From Lonicera japonica (Eukaryota; Streptophyta; Magnoliopsida; Dipsacales; Caprifoliaceae): a stretch of DNA of 64,000 bases. This document shows, one piece after another, positions 1 through 11,170 of this stretch (the first letter of the stretch is position 1; each line of letters opens with the position of its first letter). Made by a program: the position numbers and the translations under genes. The stretch is taken from positions 24,553,017 through 24,617,016 of the forward strand of contig CM038466.1 of the NCBI GenBank assembly GCA_021464415.1. The letters are read 5' to 3'. Below the pieces are notes generated by a model, which ran no database searches, was not told the DNA's origin, and worked only from the letters and a program-made list of their open reading frames with translations.

Positions 1-187
1 GTGTCAGTGGCCTGCGATGCACTCTCTATCGTGAGAGAGAATAGTTTGTCTCCATCCACTTTTATCTTTTCTTTCCCATTTTAGCCAACCATATCAATTT
101 TTAGCATGTGCGTTGGAGACAAAAAACAGGTAATTTTACCAATTTACCTTATGCATTGGAGAGAGTCTTACCGGTAAAAATTAACAC
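1..187. other. Left flank, no gene seen
   Basis: AT-rich DNA with short CT-rich stretches and no convincing reading frame. It lies outside the part of the neighbouring foldback element whose mirror arm is present. It could be the outer end of that element's left arm, because the right arm is cut off at 2809 by the Tat retrotransposon and the comparison cannot be carried further. Confidence 0.4.
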
Positions 188-1261
188 TCTCTCATCTCAT
201 CCAATAAAAACTCATCCATTTCTTTCTCTCTCTTTATTTCTCTCTTTTGAACCTACCTTTGCTATAAATAAAATACAAACTGAATAGCTATCTAATTTTT
301 GGCATTACATTAAATACTATCGGTCTATGTATAAACGTTTTTCAACACTCACAATTTTGTTCTAATTTGCACGGCTGCTCTCCTCCTTTGATCCCAATTT
401 TTACTACATTAAAATCCATTACTCGACCAAAATTTTTCTCTGGATTTTTTCGTCATCACCACATGCCTTTTATCACAAAAAACATCTATTATGGTGATTA
501 TGATAAAATTCAATAGTGTTTTTGCGACGCTCGACATCCTTACAATAAAGAAAATTTTGCTCTTACAGGTACTATTTCTTCCTTCAATGAATTTAATTGT
601 CCATCTATATTTAGAAATTTAGGTACAGTTTCTGTAATCACAAAATTTTTGATTGTTGATTAAATTTTAATGGTTTGATTTGTATTTCGGTTGCCATTTG
701 TTTAGCTCCGTTAACCATTACTTAAATTTTGAATTTTGAATTACGAAGTGTTTTTCTGTCAAGTATTTCCCATAAATCGACAAGTTTCCTGTGTCTAGCC
801 ATTCTTGGCAAAATTACAAGGCAAATTCTGAAAAGTCAACCAAAATTGTAAGGTTTTATACCCCTATAAATCCTTGCAACACAGTTTTGTTTCATATGAA
901 ATTTATAAATATCTACACTTTGCTTCAAAGTTTTATCACAGAAGGTTTGATACATTGGCATGGCTTCGTATATAAATTCGATTTCTAGCTTCTCCGGGCA
1001 GTACCAGGATAGAAGACTAGGATTCCACAGACAGGAGTCCGGTCAGTGATTATATATTTTAGGTCGTTTGAAATCTGTAGTGAGAGTTTTTTCTATAAGG
1101 CCACTAAAGGCTTGCATGAACAGGTAAATTTTAAAAAGTATTGTTCATACAGTTCTGTATAAATTATTCCTATTAATTATTTTATTTTTTTGTAATTTTT
1201 CAAAGGAATGTGTTTAGTTCCTTATTGTTTGATTGCATAATAATGTAGCGGATTCGATTAT

Positions 1262-1490
1262 ATGTTTGAAGTGGATGGCGAGGATGAACGATCTTTAATA
1301 GCTCTGGTCGACAGATCAGGTTTTTTAAGATACCCCAGCAAAAGTTGGGAGAGTGGTAAGACTTAGTTGAACCACTTGGAAGAAATGATGAAAATAAGAG
1401 AAAAAGAATTTGCCGATAGGGATTTCTACTTAGAAAAGATGAACGCTTTCCCCTTCTTTTCCGATGAGCTTTTGAAGGGCAAGTTCGAAA
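1262..1490 (+). pseudogene. Coding-like fragment in left arm of foldback 1
   Basis: Starts at an ATG (MFEVDGEDERSLIALVDRSG) and reads toward the palindrome centre through a charged, helix-prone stretch (LEEMMKIREKEFAD). One in-frame TAG interrupts it after WESGKT. The same segment lies in mirror image in the right arm, without that stop. A diverged version (KMMKKREKLFVSEDYFF) is found in the second foldback element, so the segment belongs to the family. I do not recognise the protein. It may be a captured host gene fragment or a remnant of an element-encoded protein. Confidence 0.4.
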
Positions 1491-1504
1491 AAACAAACCT
1501 CAAC

Positions 1505-1729
1505 GAACTTGCCCTTCAAAAGCTCATTAGAAAAGATGGGGAAAGCGTTCATCTTTTCCAAGTAGAAATCCTTATCGGCAAATTCTTTTTCTCTTATTTT
1601 CATCATTTCTTCCAAGTGGTTCAACTGAGTTTTACCACTCTCCCAACTTTTGTTGGGGTATCTTGAAAAACCTGATCTGTCAACTAGAGCTATTAGAGAT
1701 CGTTCATCCTCGCCATCCACTTCAAACAT
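1505..1729 (-). pseudogene. Mirror coding-like fragment in right arm of foldback 1
   Basis: Reverse-strand twin of the left-arm segment, starting at the ATG at 1729 and reading toward the centre. The frame is open through the charged stretch to LLKGKF and then crosses the loop into antisense sequence. The differences from the left arm are scattered substitutions (for example DKDFY against DRDFY). This suggests the arms have been separate long enough to diverge a little but are still very similar. Confidence 0.4.
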
Positions 1730-2958
1730 ATAATCGAATCCGCTACATTATTATCCAATCAAACAATAAGGAACTAAACACATTCCTTTGAAAAATTATA
1801 GAAAAATAAAATAATCAATAGGAATAATTTATACAGAACTATATGAACAATACTTTTTAAAATTTACTTGTTCATGCAAGCCTTCAGTGGCCTTATAGAA
1901 CAAACCATCGCTACAGATTTCGAACGGCCTAAAATATAGAATCACTGACCGGACTCCTGTCTGTGGAATCCTAGTCTTCTATCCTGGTACTGCCCGGAGA
2001 AGCTAGAAATCGAATTTATATACGAAGCCATGCTAATGTATCAAACCTTATGTGATAAAACTTTGAAGCAAAGTGTAGATATTTATAAATTTCATATGAA
2101 ACAAAATTGTGTTGCAAGGATTTATAGGGGAATAAAACCTTACAATTTTGGTTGACTTTTCAGAATTTGCCTTGTAATTTTGCCAAGAATGGCTAGACAT
2201 AGGAAACTTATCGATTTATGGGAAATACTTGACAGAGAAACACTTCGTAATTCAAAATTCAAAATTTAAGTAATGGTTAACGGAGCTAAACAAATGGCAA
2301 CTGAAATAAAAATCAAACCATTAAAATTTAATCAATAATAAAAAAATTATGATTACAGAAACTGTAGCCAAATTTCTAAATATAGATGGACAATTAAATT
2401 CATTGAAGGAAGAAATAGTACATGTAAGAGCAAAATTTTTAATTTTCTTTATTGTAAGGATGTCGAGCGTGGCAAAAACACCGTTGAATTTTATCATAAT
2501 CACCATAATAGATGTTTTTTGTGATAAAAAGCATGTGGTGATGACGAAAAAATCCAGAGAAATTTTTTGGTCGAGTAATGGATTTTAGTGTAGTGAGAAT
2601 TGGGAGTAAAGGAGGAGAGCAGCCGTGCAAATTAGAACAAAATTGTGAGTGTTGGAAAACGTTTATACATAGACCGATAGTATTTAATGTAATGCCAGAA
2701 ATTAGGTGGCCGTTCAGTGTGTATTTGATTTATAGCAAAGGTAGGTTCAAAAGAGAGAAATAAAGAGAGAGAGAGATAGAGAATAGTGGATGAGTCTTTA
2801 TTGGATGAGTGTGAGAATCCGCAAATGCGACCCCCGGGTCTCAATCCTGGGTTTAGGGGTCTAAAACATCGGAACGGATTTCGTCGTTTCATTTACTTCA
2901 AAATATAGGGTTTTGTCATAGTTTCTATTTCTAAATGCAATTGGGTTCGTTCAGAGTC

Positions 2959-4440
2959 ACCAGTGTTAGAGTGATATACTAAAAGACATAATTTTCTTAT
3001 TGGTTTGAATATGTTATAAACTTGGTTTTGCTATTTTAATGAGAATCTTTATGGGCAATGGTTGCATTATATTATTTATTTAAATATTGTGCATGTGTGT
3101 CTTTTATTCCATATAGTAGATGATTTGGTGTGTAGAGTATATCTTACACACAGAAGATCATATCATCGGTTCTTGTGAAATATAAGTTTAATGGTTCACA
3201 GTCTTAGATGTAACTGGACACCCATCGGTCGGATTGTAGCACAAGTTTTAGTAGTTTATCTTAACTACAGGAAACGGTATAGTTTTAACTCATTGTGCTA
3301 GTACACTTTGTGTGTATTGAATAGGACCAATTTGAGTTAATTGTTTTTATACTGACTATATAAAACAATTTAAAATCCCATGGTTATTATGATTACTTAT
3401 ACTCTTAATCTTGAAATAATTAATAGACATATATATGTAGTGTTTGTTGTTTTGACTCATTAAAAGTGAGATTCATTTATGGATCAATAATCTTTGTGAA
3501 TTGGATGACGATACTATATATATGATGAATATTAATTATTAACGGAATCCACGTCCCGGTATAGGGATTGATGATAGCCCCTTGAGAAGCTTATAAGTTT
3601 TGATCATGTCAAACCCTGCAGGTGGATTATGTTAATCCGACATGTCAAATAAGTTAAGTGGCAGGCTCAAGGATTAAGAAGTCATTTAAATATAATTGTC
3701 AGTAATTTAATTTAAATGACGGTTATCTGTAATCTTAACGTGGGGAGAATAATAAGTATTTAATAATAAGGAGCTCAAAATATAATTTTGAGATAAGGAC
3801 GGGAGTGCAATTATAATTCTTTAGTGATGTGAATTATAATTTATGGAAGGAACTAATTCATAGTGGGATTAGGATTCCAACTTTCCATAGGAAACCCAAA
3901 CACTTATTTCTCCTTAAGGTCCTTATCGTAGCCTTATATATACGCCGGCCTTGTCTCTTCTCAAGATAACAATAATTCTTATGAGTTAGGGTTTGTTTTA
4001 TTGAGAGAGGAGAAAATCTTGGTGATACCGTAGCCCATACTTGGTGCAAGATTTGATGGCGAAAGGAATACGATAGAAGATCTTTAGGTTTTTCGGCACA
4101 GCAGTCGTAAATTAATCGTAACTTTTGATCGCACCGTTGGATCGAGCTGATTTTTGGATATGTCGTTCGAAACGCAAAGTTACTATTATTAAATGCAAAA
4201 TCAGGACGATCAGAGGTCGTTTTGATGGCGAAAACAATCGATTTTCGCAGCCCAGCGAGAATTAAAAAAATCTGACCAAATTGTAATATGATGTTTTCAA
4301 ACCCTAGTCTCCTCATATGAATCCTCTACATGATCCACAAAGGTGAAATCCCTTTATTCTTATAGGGTTTTAGCAAAAGATTTTTTGTTCAATCTATACG
4401 CAATATCGAACAATCCTGTATTTATGTCTCCATCAGCCAG
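2959..4440 (+). mobile_element. Solo LTR nested in the Tat 3' LTR
   Basis: A 1472-bp insertion (2964-4435) starts TGTTAGAG and ends CTCCATCA. It is flanked by ACCAG (2959-2963) and GCCAG (4436-4440), a 5-bp target duplication with one change. The matching place in the right LTR (near 22084) reads continuously through GCCAG, so it is the empty site. A TATA-like run (CTTATATATACG) near 3932 suggests plus-strand orientation. There is no internal region, as expected after recombination between two LTRs. The family is not identified. Confidence 0.85.
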
Positions 4441-5175
4441 CACGTTTTACGAGAAAACGTACAAAATCCACGTAAGAAAAAAAGCCAAAATAGGGCTTAT
4501 TCCCACGCGTTTGGTCTACGAAACCAGGATTCTTATAGGGTTCGGGAACTATATTACGGTTTGGGAAGGTATTAGACACCCATTCCGCCCTTTCGGTCTC
4601 TAGTGGCTTATATGTCTATTCTAAAATTGGAAAACTTGGGATGCCTTTATTGATACTCTATAACTCATAAAAACCTAAGTTTTTGGAAAACAAACGGGGA
4701 AAAAAAGGGGTGAAAACCTTGTATTCCGCAATCCGGTATTTTTGGTTTCGTTTCAAATGTGTTTTTTAGAGACAAGAGTTTATCTTTATCAATTTTGAAA
4801 TGAGACTGAATCGGTATTCTTTCCTTAGATAACAATATCAATTATCTCGTTAGGTTTAATTTAGGAAAGATCGGATCTTATAGGAATTGATTTGATATGG
4901 AATTGTACTCTTGAGGAGAGTGTATCAGATTTATCACAGTCTATGTGGAAGACAAAATATATCTTAGTTTTAACTCCTAAGTAAATATCATTAGTCCGGG
5001 TTTTGGCAGACTTGGTTTTTATCCGGAGGATAATGACTTTACTTCTTCTGGTTTAAAAATGATTTTTCTTCTTAGTTGATTTTGATTATAAAATATCGAT
5101 AACCTTGACAATAAGTTTATCCAGTTAGAAAGTGGACAGAACAACAAATATGACTAGTCTATAAAAAAAACAAAT

Positions 5176-5242
5176 GGAAGTAAATGCTTTCGGTTTATGT
5201 TGGCCCAAGCAAGCCAACTCCCTACTTACTTATAGTACTTCC
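5176..5242 (-). other. 67-nt hairpin in the Tat 3' LTR
   Basis: Outer stem GGAAGTA/TACTTCC and inner stem GTTGGC/GCCAAC around an 8-nt loop. The same 67-nt block occurs at 22828-22894 in the 5' LTR and, diverged, in the internal leader at 21600-21666. There the inner stem is GTTAGC/GCTAAC, so one base pair has changed on both sides. The role is unknown; RNA packaging, dimerisation or priming are possibilities. Confidence 0.5.
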
Positions 5243-5585
5243 GAAAATAACTAGTATGTATATAAGAATTTAAACAAGTCTCATAAAAATAATAATACCA
5301 GTAAACAGATATAATCTTAATTACTAGAAGAAATTTTACCTTCCCGACGATAAATAAGAATATGAGAAAGAAAATATAATATGACCGAAGATGATCTGGT
5401 GGATATAGACTTTTCTTCTCTAGATACAGTCGAGAATTTGACTTTTGATATTAGAGACTTTGAGTTTCAGAACTCGGAGATTCCTCGAATACTTTTTTTT
5501 AGAAAATCAACTTTTTTAGATAATAACTCTCTTTTCTCTTCCTTCTTCAAAAAAAGGTCCCCCTTCTCCCCTTGGGGTGTTGGCC

Positions 5586-5826
5586 TATTTATACTACTCG
5601 GGGAAGATTGTCGCGCGACATTCCTTCAGAAATGGCAAATGTCGCGTGACATATATGACAATGTCGCGCGACAAACGGCTGAAGTGATGTCCCTGATAGA
5701 CTGATGTGTCAGGTAGTGGATGGTCTGGGGTAGAGGAGTTTGTCGTGCAACACCTGAAGGTTTGTCGTGCGACAATCTGGTTTGTTGCATGACATATACC
5801 GAAAAAGGTAGGTTTGTCGCACGACA
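5586..5826 (-). promoter_or_regulatory. LTR promoter: TATA box and seven 12-bp palindromes (3' LTR copy)
   Basis: On the minus strand TATAAATAG lies at 5593-5585. Upstream (higher coordinates) are seven copies or variants of TGTCGCGCGACA starting at 5609, 5640, 5662, 5741, 5763, 5783 and 5815. Apart from the 79-bp gap between 5662 and 5741, they are spaced 20-32 bp apart. The first lies 15 bp from the TATA box. Several variants (TGTCGTGC, TGTTGCAT) look like CpG decay. The same palindromes precede the TATA boxes of both antisense genes. A transcription start near 5560 is an inference. Confidence 0.6.
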
Positions 5827-6079
5827 AGTCCCTCAGGGAATGGGTTTGTTGGGCTACAAACATCCTGGAGCAATTTCTAGTACTCTTGGGTGAGTAACAG
5901 ACTCAATAATGGTACTAGCAAGCGTTCTTTAGGGTTTTTGCGGGGGCACGAATTGGGATGTCTACAGACCCTCTCGACTTAAGCTCCTTGCCTGCAAGGA
6001 ATTCAGGCGACTGGAAGAAACCGTGATCCATGACTCCTGCAAGAATTCTAAGAGAGATCTCATTCATGCCAAAGTACCC

Positions 6080-6590
6080 ATGAGTGCCTCTGGGAGGGCT
6101 TTGTGTTTGGTTTTGCCTCCGGAGAGGGCTTGTGCTACCTCGTTGCCTATTCCGAGGGCTTTTGCTCCCTTTGCCTCTCTGGGAGGACTTTTTGCTCCAC
6201 GTGCCTTTATGAGAGGGCTTTTTGCTCCACGTGCCTCTCTGGGAGGGCTTTTTTGCTCCACGTGCCTTTATGGGAGGGCTTTTTGTTCCACATGCCTCTC
6301 TAGTCCACGTGCCTCTATGAGAGGGATTTTTGCTCCTCCACGTTGCCTCTCTGGGAGGGCTTTTTGCTCTACGTTGCCTCTATAGGAGGACTTTTTGTTC
6401 CATATTGCCTCTACAGGAGGGCTTTTTGCTCCACGTGCCTTTCTAGAAGGGCTTTTTGCTCCACATTGGCTCTCTATGAGGGCTTTTTGCTTCACGTTGC
6501 CTCTCTAAGAGGGCTTTTTTGCTCCACGTGTTTCTTTGAGAGGTCTTTTTGTTCCACATTGCCTCTCTGGGAGGGCTTTTTTGGTGTGTA
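6080..6590. repeat. 30-bp minisatellite with G-boxes in U3 of the 3' LTR
   Basis: About 15 imperfect copies of a 30-bp unit (GGGAGGGCTTTTTGCTCCAC followed by GTGCCTCTCT). Six units keep the G-box core CACGTG (from 6198, 6228, 6259, 6306, 6432 and 6525). It lies upstream of the LTR promoter in element orientation and is matched by a similar array in the 5' LTR. Long open frames across it result from the 30-bp period being a multiple of three. Confidence 0.85.
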
Positions 6591-6922
6591 TAAGAAAAAT
6601 AAACAGTAACGGCCTCCTAAAAGGGCTTGTGTTTGGTGATTTTTCAAGGATCATGCTCTCTATATCTCCTCCTACTGCTAGAGCGAGAGAGAAAAAACTT
6701 TGTGAGGGGTGAAGGAACTTGTTTTAATCCCTAACATTTTTTATTCCTCGGGAAACCCCTTTTTGCTTGCTTTTGTTTCTTTGAAAGAGAAGTTGCTTCC
6801 TAAAAAAGCAGTTTTCTAGGTTCTATTATTTTTCTGCAGAGTGATGGTTTGAAGACTTGTTTCCAAGTTATCTTTTCTATATCGTGCTGAAAAGAAAATT
6901 TGCCTGAAAGGAATTTCTAATC

Positions 6923-7469
6923 TCTTCTGGGTTTTATTCGTCATCTCTTTTTGCATGCCCTCATCATTTTTTGTTTTTCGATACCCTTATCTCTCCCTCG
7001 TTCGAGGAAGTATTTCCTGCCTTTTCTGTTTTTGGTCAGGAGCTTCTTTTCACGTTCGGCGTGATCAGGAGCCTTACTCACCCAAGACGAAACCCTGAGC
7101 CAGTTTGGCTTAGCTGTCACTCTTGGTGTGGCTCTCCTTACCACTCTACATTTATGTTTTTTCTTACTTGTTCTGGCCGTTTATGCGGGTTTTTTCTCTT
7201 TTCTACTTTGTCAATTTTTTCTCTACTCCCGTCTTTTTTTGATATTTTCTCATTTCTTATTGCTGGATTTCTTGGTTCCCTAGGGATTAGAAATTCTTTT
7301 GTGGTTTTGTTCCCAATTCTGAAGAGATGACTTTCAGAAATTTTTACTCCCTTAAGTCCTCGTATGCGCGTTTCTAAGATGATAAAAACCCAGAAAACCC
7401 TTTTTGGAGGTATTCTTGCATGAAACGAAGAAATAAAGAAAGAGGGTCATAATTCGGGGGAGGGGGAGA
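6923..7469. other. Tat internal spacer between 3' LTR and first antisense promoter
   Basis: T-rich on the plus strand with short open frames of no recognisable content. In element orientation this is the far 3' end of the internal region, where the polypurine tract should lie. I see no domain in it. Confidence 0.4.
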
Positions 7470-7553
7470 TGTCGTGCGACATTTCGGTGAATAACCTTTT
7501 GTCGCGCGACAAAAGGACCTTTTGTCACGCGACAAACTCCTCCAGTATAAAAA
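7470..7553 (+). promoter_or_regulatory. Promoter of antisense gene 1
   Basis: Three copies of the 12-bp palindrome start at 7470 (TGTCGTGCGACA), 7500 (TGTCGCGCGACA) and 7523 (TGTCACGCGACA), 30 and 23 bp apart. A TATA box (TATAAAAA) follows at 7546-7553, 11 bp after the last palindrome. CT-rich sequence then leads to the ATG at 7693. The arrangement mirrors the LTR promoter although the sequences between the palindromes differ. Confidence 0.65.
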
Positions 7554-8084
7554 CCCTGTGCTGAGCTCACTCCACCTCATTTTTCTCTTTCTCTCTCTCT
7601 CTTTACCTTTTTCTTTTCTCCTCTTCTCTTACGGGAGCTCTGCCGATTTTAGGGTTTTTCTTGATATTTTTACACCTTATACTGATATTACTATGGACCA
7701 GGCTCAGGGAGGACATCCTGATAGATTGGAGGGTGATCAGGAGGAGGTCACTTTTACGGATGCTCATGGTGTTTTGCGTTGCAGTCCCCACCACGACGAC
7801 TGGGATGCATTAGATTGGTATAGCAAGGATGGCGTGGATCGCGGCCGTTCGGTGGTTTATTAAGATGTGACCCGAGCTGTCCCTGTCCCAGCTGTACCCT
7901 AGCACTTGATGGTGCCAGTTTCTCATGAGATCCGTCGGCGGTGCCTGGTACGTCTTTCTTAAAATTCTTCTTTTATGTTTTTCTCTTTATTCTTGTTGCT
8001 CCCTGCATGTTAAAAATACTATATTAAGACTTATGCTTGCCTGATAATTTTACCCGACTAGAGCAACACACACTTTACCGTGAT

Positions 8085-8980
8085 TCCTTTAGGTTTTGAA
8101 AATTACATAAATTACCCCTGTAAACCTATAACTCTCATAATCTCACTAAAATACCCTCAGGTATTGAAAATTACATAATTTACCCCTATAAACCTTATAA
8201 CTCTCATAATCTCACTAAAAATATCCTTAGGTTTGAAAATTACATAATTTACCCCTGTAAACCCTATAACTCTCATAATCTCACTAAAATACCCTCAGAT
8301 TTTGAAAATTATATAATTTACCCTTATAAACCCTTTAACTCTCATAATCTCACTAAAATACCCTCAGGTTTTGAAATTTACATAATTTACCCCTGTAAAC
8401 CCTATAACTCTCATAATCTCACTAAAATACCCTCAGGTTTTAAAAATTACATAATTTACCCCTATAAACCTAATAACTCCCATAATCTCACTAAAATACC
8501 CCCAGGTTTTGAAAATTATATAATTTACTCCTATAAACCCTATAACTCTCATAATCTCACTAAAATACCCTCAAGTTTTGAAAATTACATAATTTACCCT
8601 TGTAAACCCTATAACTCTCATAATCTCACTAAAATACCCTCAGGTTTTGAAAATTACATAATTTACTCATGTTAACCCTATAACTCTCATAATCTCACTA
8701 AAATACTCTCAAGTTTTGAAAATTACATAATTTACCCCTATAAACCTTATAACTCTTATAGTCTCACTAAAATCCCTTAGGTTTTGAAAATTACATAATT
8801 TACTCCTGTTAACCCTATAACTCTCATAATCTCACTAAAATACTCTCAGATTTTGAAAATTACATAATTTACTCCTGTAAACCCTATAACTCTCATAATA
8901 TCACTAAAATACTCTCAGGTTTTAAAAATTACATAATTTACCCCCGTAAACCCTATAACTCTCATAATCTCTCATAATAA
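8085..8980. repeat. 69-bp minisatellite in intron 1 of antisense gene 1
   Basis: About 13 tandem copies of an AT-rich unit of roughly 69 bp containing TGAAAATTACATAATTTACC and ACTCTCATAATCTCACTAAA. Copies differ by a few substitutions each. The array fills almost the whole inferred first intron (7948-9007), and I do not see it in the LTRs or elsewhere in the window. Confidence 0.9.
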
Positions 8981-10458
8981 CATATATATGTCCGTTGTTG
9001 TCTGTAGTGGGCTGGTCAAGGTTGGGGTTCTCCTAACACTATTTCTGCGGAGTGGCGACAAGCACCGGTCCCTGTGTAGGAGTTACTCTTTGTGACTCCC
9101 TTTGGTTATTTCTTGGACGCGTTGCCAGAGAGGGTGTCCCGTGCGGCAGTACTGGTGACTAAACTGGCCTTTCACCGGTGGGATATTATGCACACATTCC
9201 ATTGGAGTTGGGGGAGATGACGATGATGCCGCTGGATCTCTTCGCTTTTACTGGGATACCCTCGGGTGGTGTCTCTATTTAGATTGATGTCTCGCTACGC
9301 CTCACCCCCGAGGGTATAGTGGGTGCTTTGGGGTGGTTTTTGGAGCGTCGGAGTACAGGAGACACGATTCTCCGTGTTGTCTTGATAACTAGATTGGCGT
9401 CGAAGAGGATTCAGATCATTGCTGCCGGAAGGCATATGACGAGATAGGAGGCCCGTCAGTGCGCGCGGGTTCTTTTTTCGTTGACCTATCATGATCTTTT
9501 CGAGGCCCGTGGAGGAGACACAACCCACCTTTGATGGCTGCCGTTCATCAAGGATTTCAGCGCCCTGTTTGATTATGATTGGGGTGGCTTTATCTTGGCC
9601 GTTCTTTATGATGCCATGGACCAGGTTTTGCGTCACTTACCCCTTAACCTTAAGGGCTTCTCTTTGCTTTGGGAGGTATGATCATTTTTTGTCTAATTGC
9701 TTTCTCTTCTTATCCTCTTTACTACCTGTTTATATGTTTTTAAATACCTGTATGCTTTCCCTTTTAGAGTTGGTTCATAGCTTACACCGGTAGGGGTCTA
9801 ACTCAGGTCGACCTCCTCGTGGAGAACGAGGATCAGTTCCCACTTCTCCGTTGGTTCGTGGCGGGGAACTATCGAGCTCCTTATGTGTATCGGATTCGGG
9901 AGATTGGTGCTGCTGCAGTTTCTGACCTGTTGGAGGAGCACGTAAGTTTTATATAAGATAAAGAGATATATTAATAATTTATATATAATATATATTAAAA
10001 TTTCTTCTCTGTTTTCTCTTTTTGCAGATTGAGTGGGCCCCGTGGGGTGATTTGGGGCTACATTATGGTCATGCTCGGGCCCTCATTGCCTCGAGGACGA
10101 GGCGACTGATCCGTGATGAGTATGGCCTACTCTTCTATCTGGGTGAGCGGGTCATTCATCAGCATACCCCATTTCAGTGGTCGTGGGTCCTGGCATTCCC
10201 CCCAGTTCTGATGAGGCGGACCGGTGAGATCGATTCTGTTATGGTGCTTTCTTTAGTGGATGGGCTCGATTTCCTACCCTTGACCGAGGAGGGCAATTAT
10301 GCTGCTTTTGCGGCTCTTTACTTGATGAGGGAGCCGAAGGGGCCTCGGGGTCGAATTTTTTACGATCGATATCGGGCGTTGGGCGGAGATCCCAACTGTA
10401 TTCGGGGACAACTACATCTATCGAGGACAGTCTCGGGTTATCTGCCGCCGGTCCCCAA

Positions 10459-11170
10459 CTAGAGGGTAGGGGTGTTTTCGGTTTCGATTCGGTTCGGTTT
10501 CGGTTTCTAAATCTTTGAAACCCAAACTCGAACCAAACTTTTCGGTTCGGTTTTGGTTCGGTTTTATTCGGTTTTGACATATGTTTTTTTTAAATCAATT
10601 TAATATAAAAATATAATACTAATAGTAATGTAATAATGATTTATATTCAAATTAAAGTGATTATTTTTTAGAAACATGGAACAACATATAAATACCATAT
10701 TTTCTATTTAATTACAATTTTATTTGTACATTTATAAGAATGATACACATTAAATAAAATGATAAATTATTTTTCTATTATGTATGTGATAAAAAAATCT
10801 TAGCATTATGTAGTTAATTAAATAATAAAGGCACGCGCTAATGACTATTCTTTTAAGATTATCATAATATGTAATTAATAAGAAATATATTCTTATAAAA
10901 ATGTCATCTTTTTTGTATTATAGTATAATTAACGTGTGCCCTTAAAGTATTTATTAACATTTTTTTTTCTTATACATAATTCGGTTCGGTTCGGTTTAGT
11001 TCGGTTTTAGACTAGTTTACCCCAAACTCGAACCAAACTTTTCGATTTCGGTTCGGTTTTCTTGTTTTTGGTTTCAATTTATTTTCAGTTTGGGATTTTT
11101 CGGATCGGTCCAGATCGGTTCGTTTCGTTCGGTCGATTTTCAGATTGACTTTAACACCCCTACCAGAGGG
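10459..11170. mobile_element. hAT-type MITE inside exon 4 of antisense gene 1
   Basis: A 696-bp insertion (10467-11162) with inverted ends TAGGGGTGTT and AACACCCCTA. It is flanked by 8-bp duplications CTAGAGGG (10459-10466) and CCAGAGGG (11163-11170) with one mismatch. Both ends carry runs of GGTTCGGTT-like motifs and the middle is AT-rich. The coding frame before it (PPVPN) continues after it (QRDLVPDSDNDD), so it landed in an exon. The C-to-T change in the left duplication also makes a stop codon. No transposase is encoded. Confidence 0.9.

Larger units (their letters stand above)
188..2809. mobile_element. Foldback element, copy 1 (giant inverted repeat)
   Basis: The sequence from about 188 to 1490 is repeated almost perfectly as its reverse complement from 1505 to 2809. 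Paired positions sum to about 2995-2998, and a loop of about 14 bases lies at 1491-1504. The RNA could fold into a hairpin with arms of about 1.3 kb. The arms start with CT-rich sequence, continue through AT-rich DNA, and end at the centre with a coding-like segment. A diverged relative lies at 26945-31520, so this is a repeat family and not a local accident. The right arm stops exactly where the Tat LTR begins. The superfamily is not clear; long-TIR Mutator-like or foldback elements are possible. Confidence 0.8.
2810..6922 (-). repeat. Tat 3' LTR (left), carrying a solo LTR
   Basis: Begins TGTGAGAATCC, like the right LTR at 21938, and the two can be followed in parallel to the motif GAAAGGAATTTCT. 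Without the nested 1.48-kb insertion it is about 2.64 kb. Read on the minus strand it contains, in order, a G-box minisatellite, an array of 12-bp palindromes, a TATA box at 5586-5593 and a 67-nt hairpin. The right LTR is longer mainly because it carries a 295-bp tandem duplication. A purine-rich stretch (AGAAGAGA on the minus strand) next to 6922 may be the polypurine tract. Confidence 0.8.

Noticed and set aside
3858..4316. 152-codon minus-strand frame
   Set aside because: It lies wholly inside the solo LTR, without domain features; it is probably chance.
5381..5704. 107-codon plus-strand frame MTEDDLVDIDF, also present at 23033-23356
   Set aside because: It is shared only because the two LTRs descend from one sequence. 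It crosses the LTR promoter on the wrong strand and resembles no known protein.
6023..6609. Long open frames of repeated LFAPRASLGG-type sequence
   Set aside because: They come from the 30-bp minisatellite, whose period is a multiple of three, and are open on both strands. No protein is supported.
8085..8980. CRISPR-like array
   Set aside because: Repeats are directly adjacent without unique spacers, in a plant intron; it is a minisatellite.
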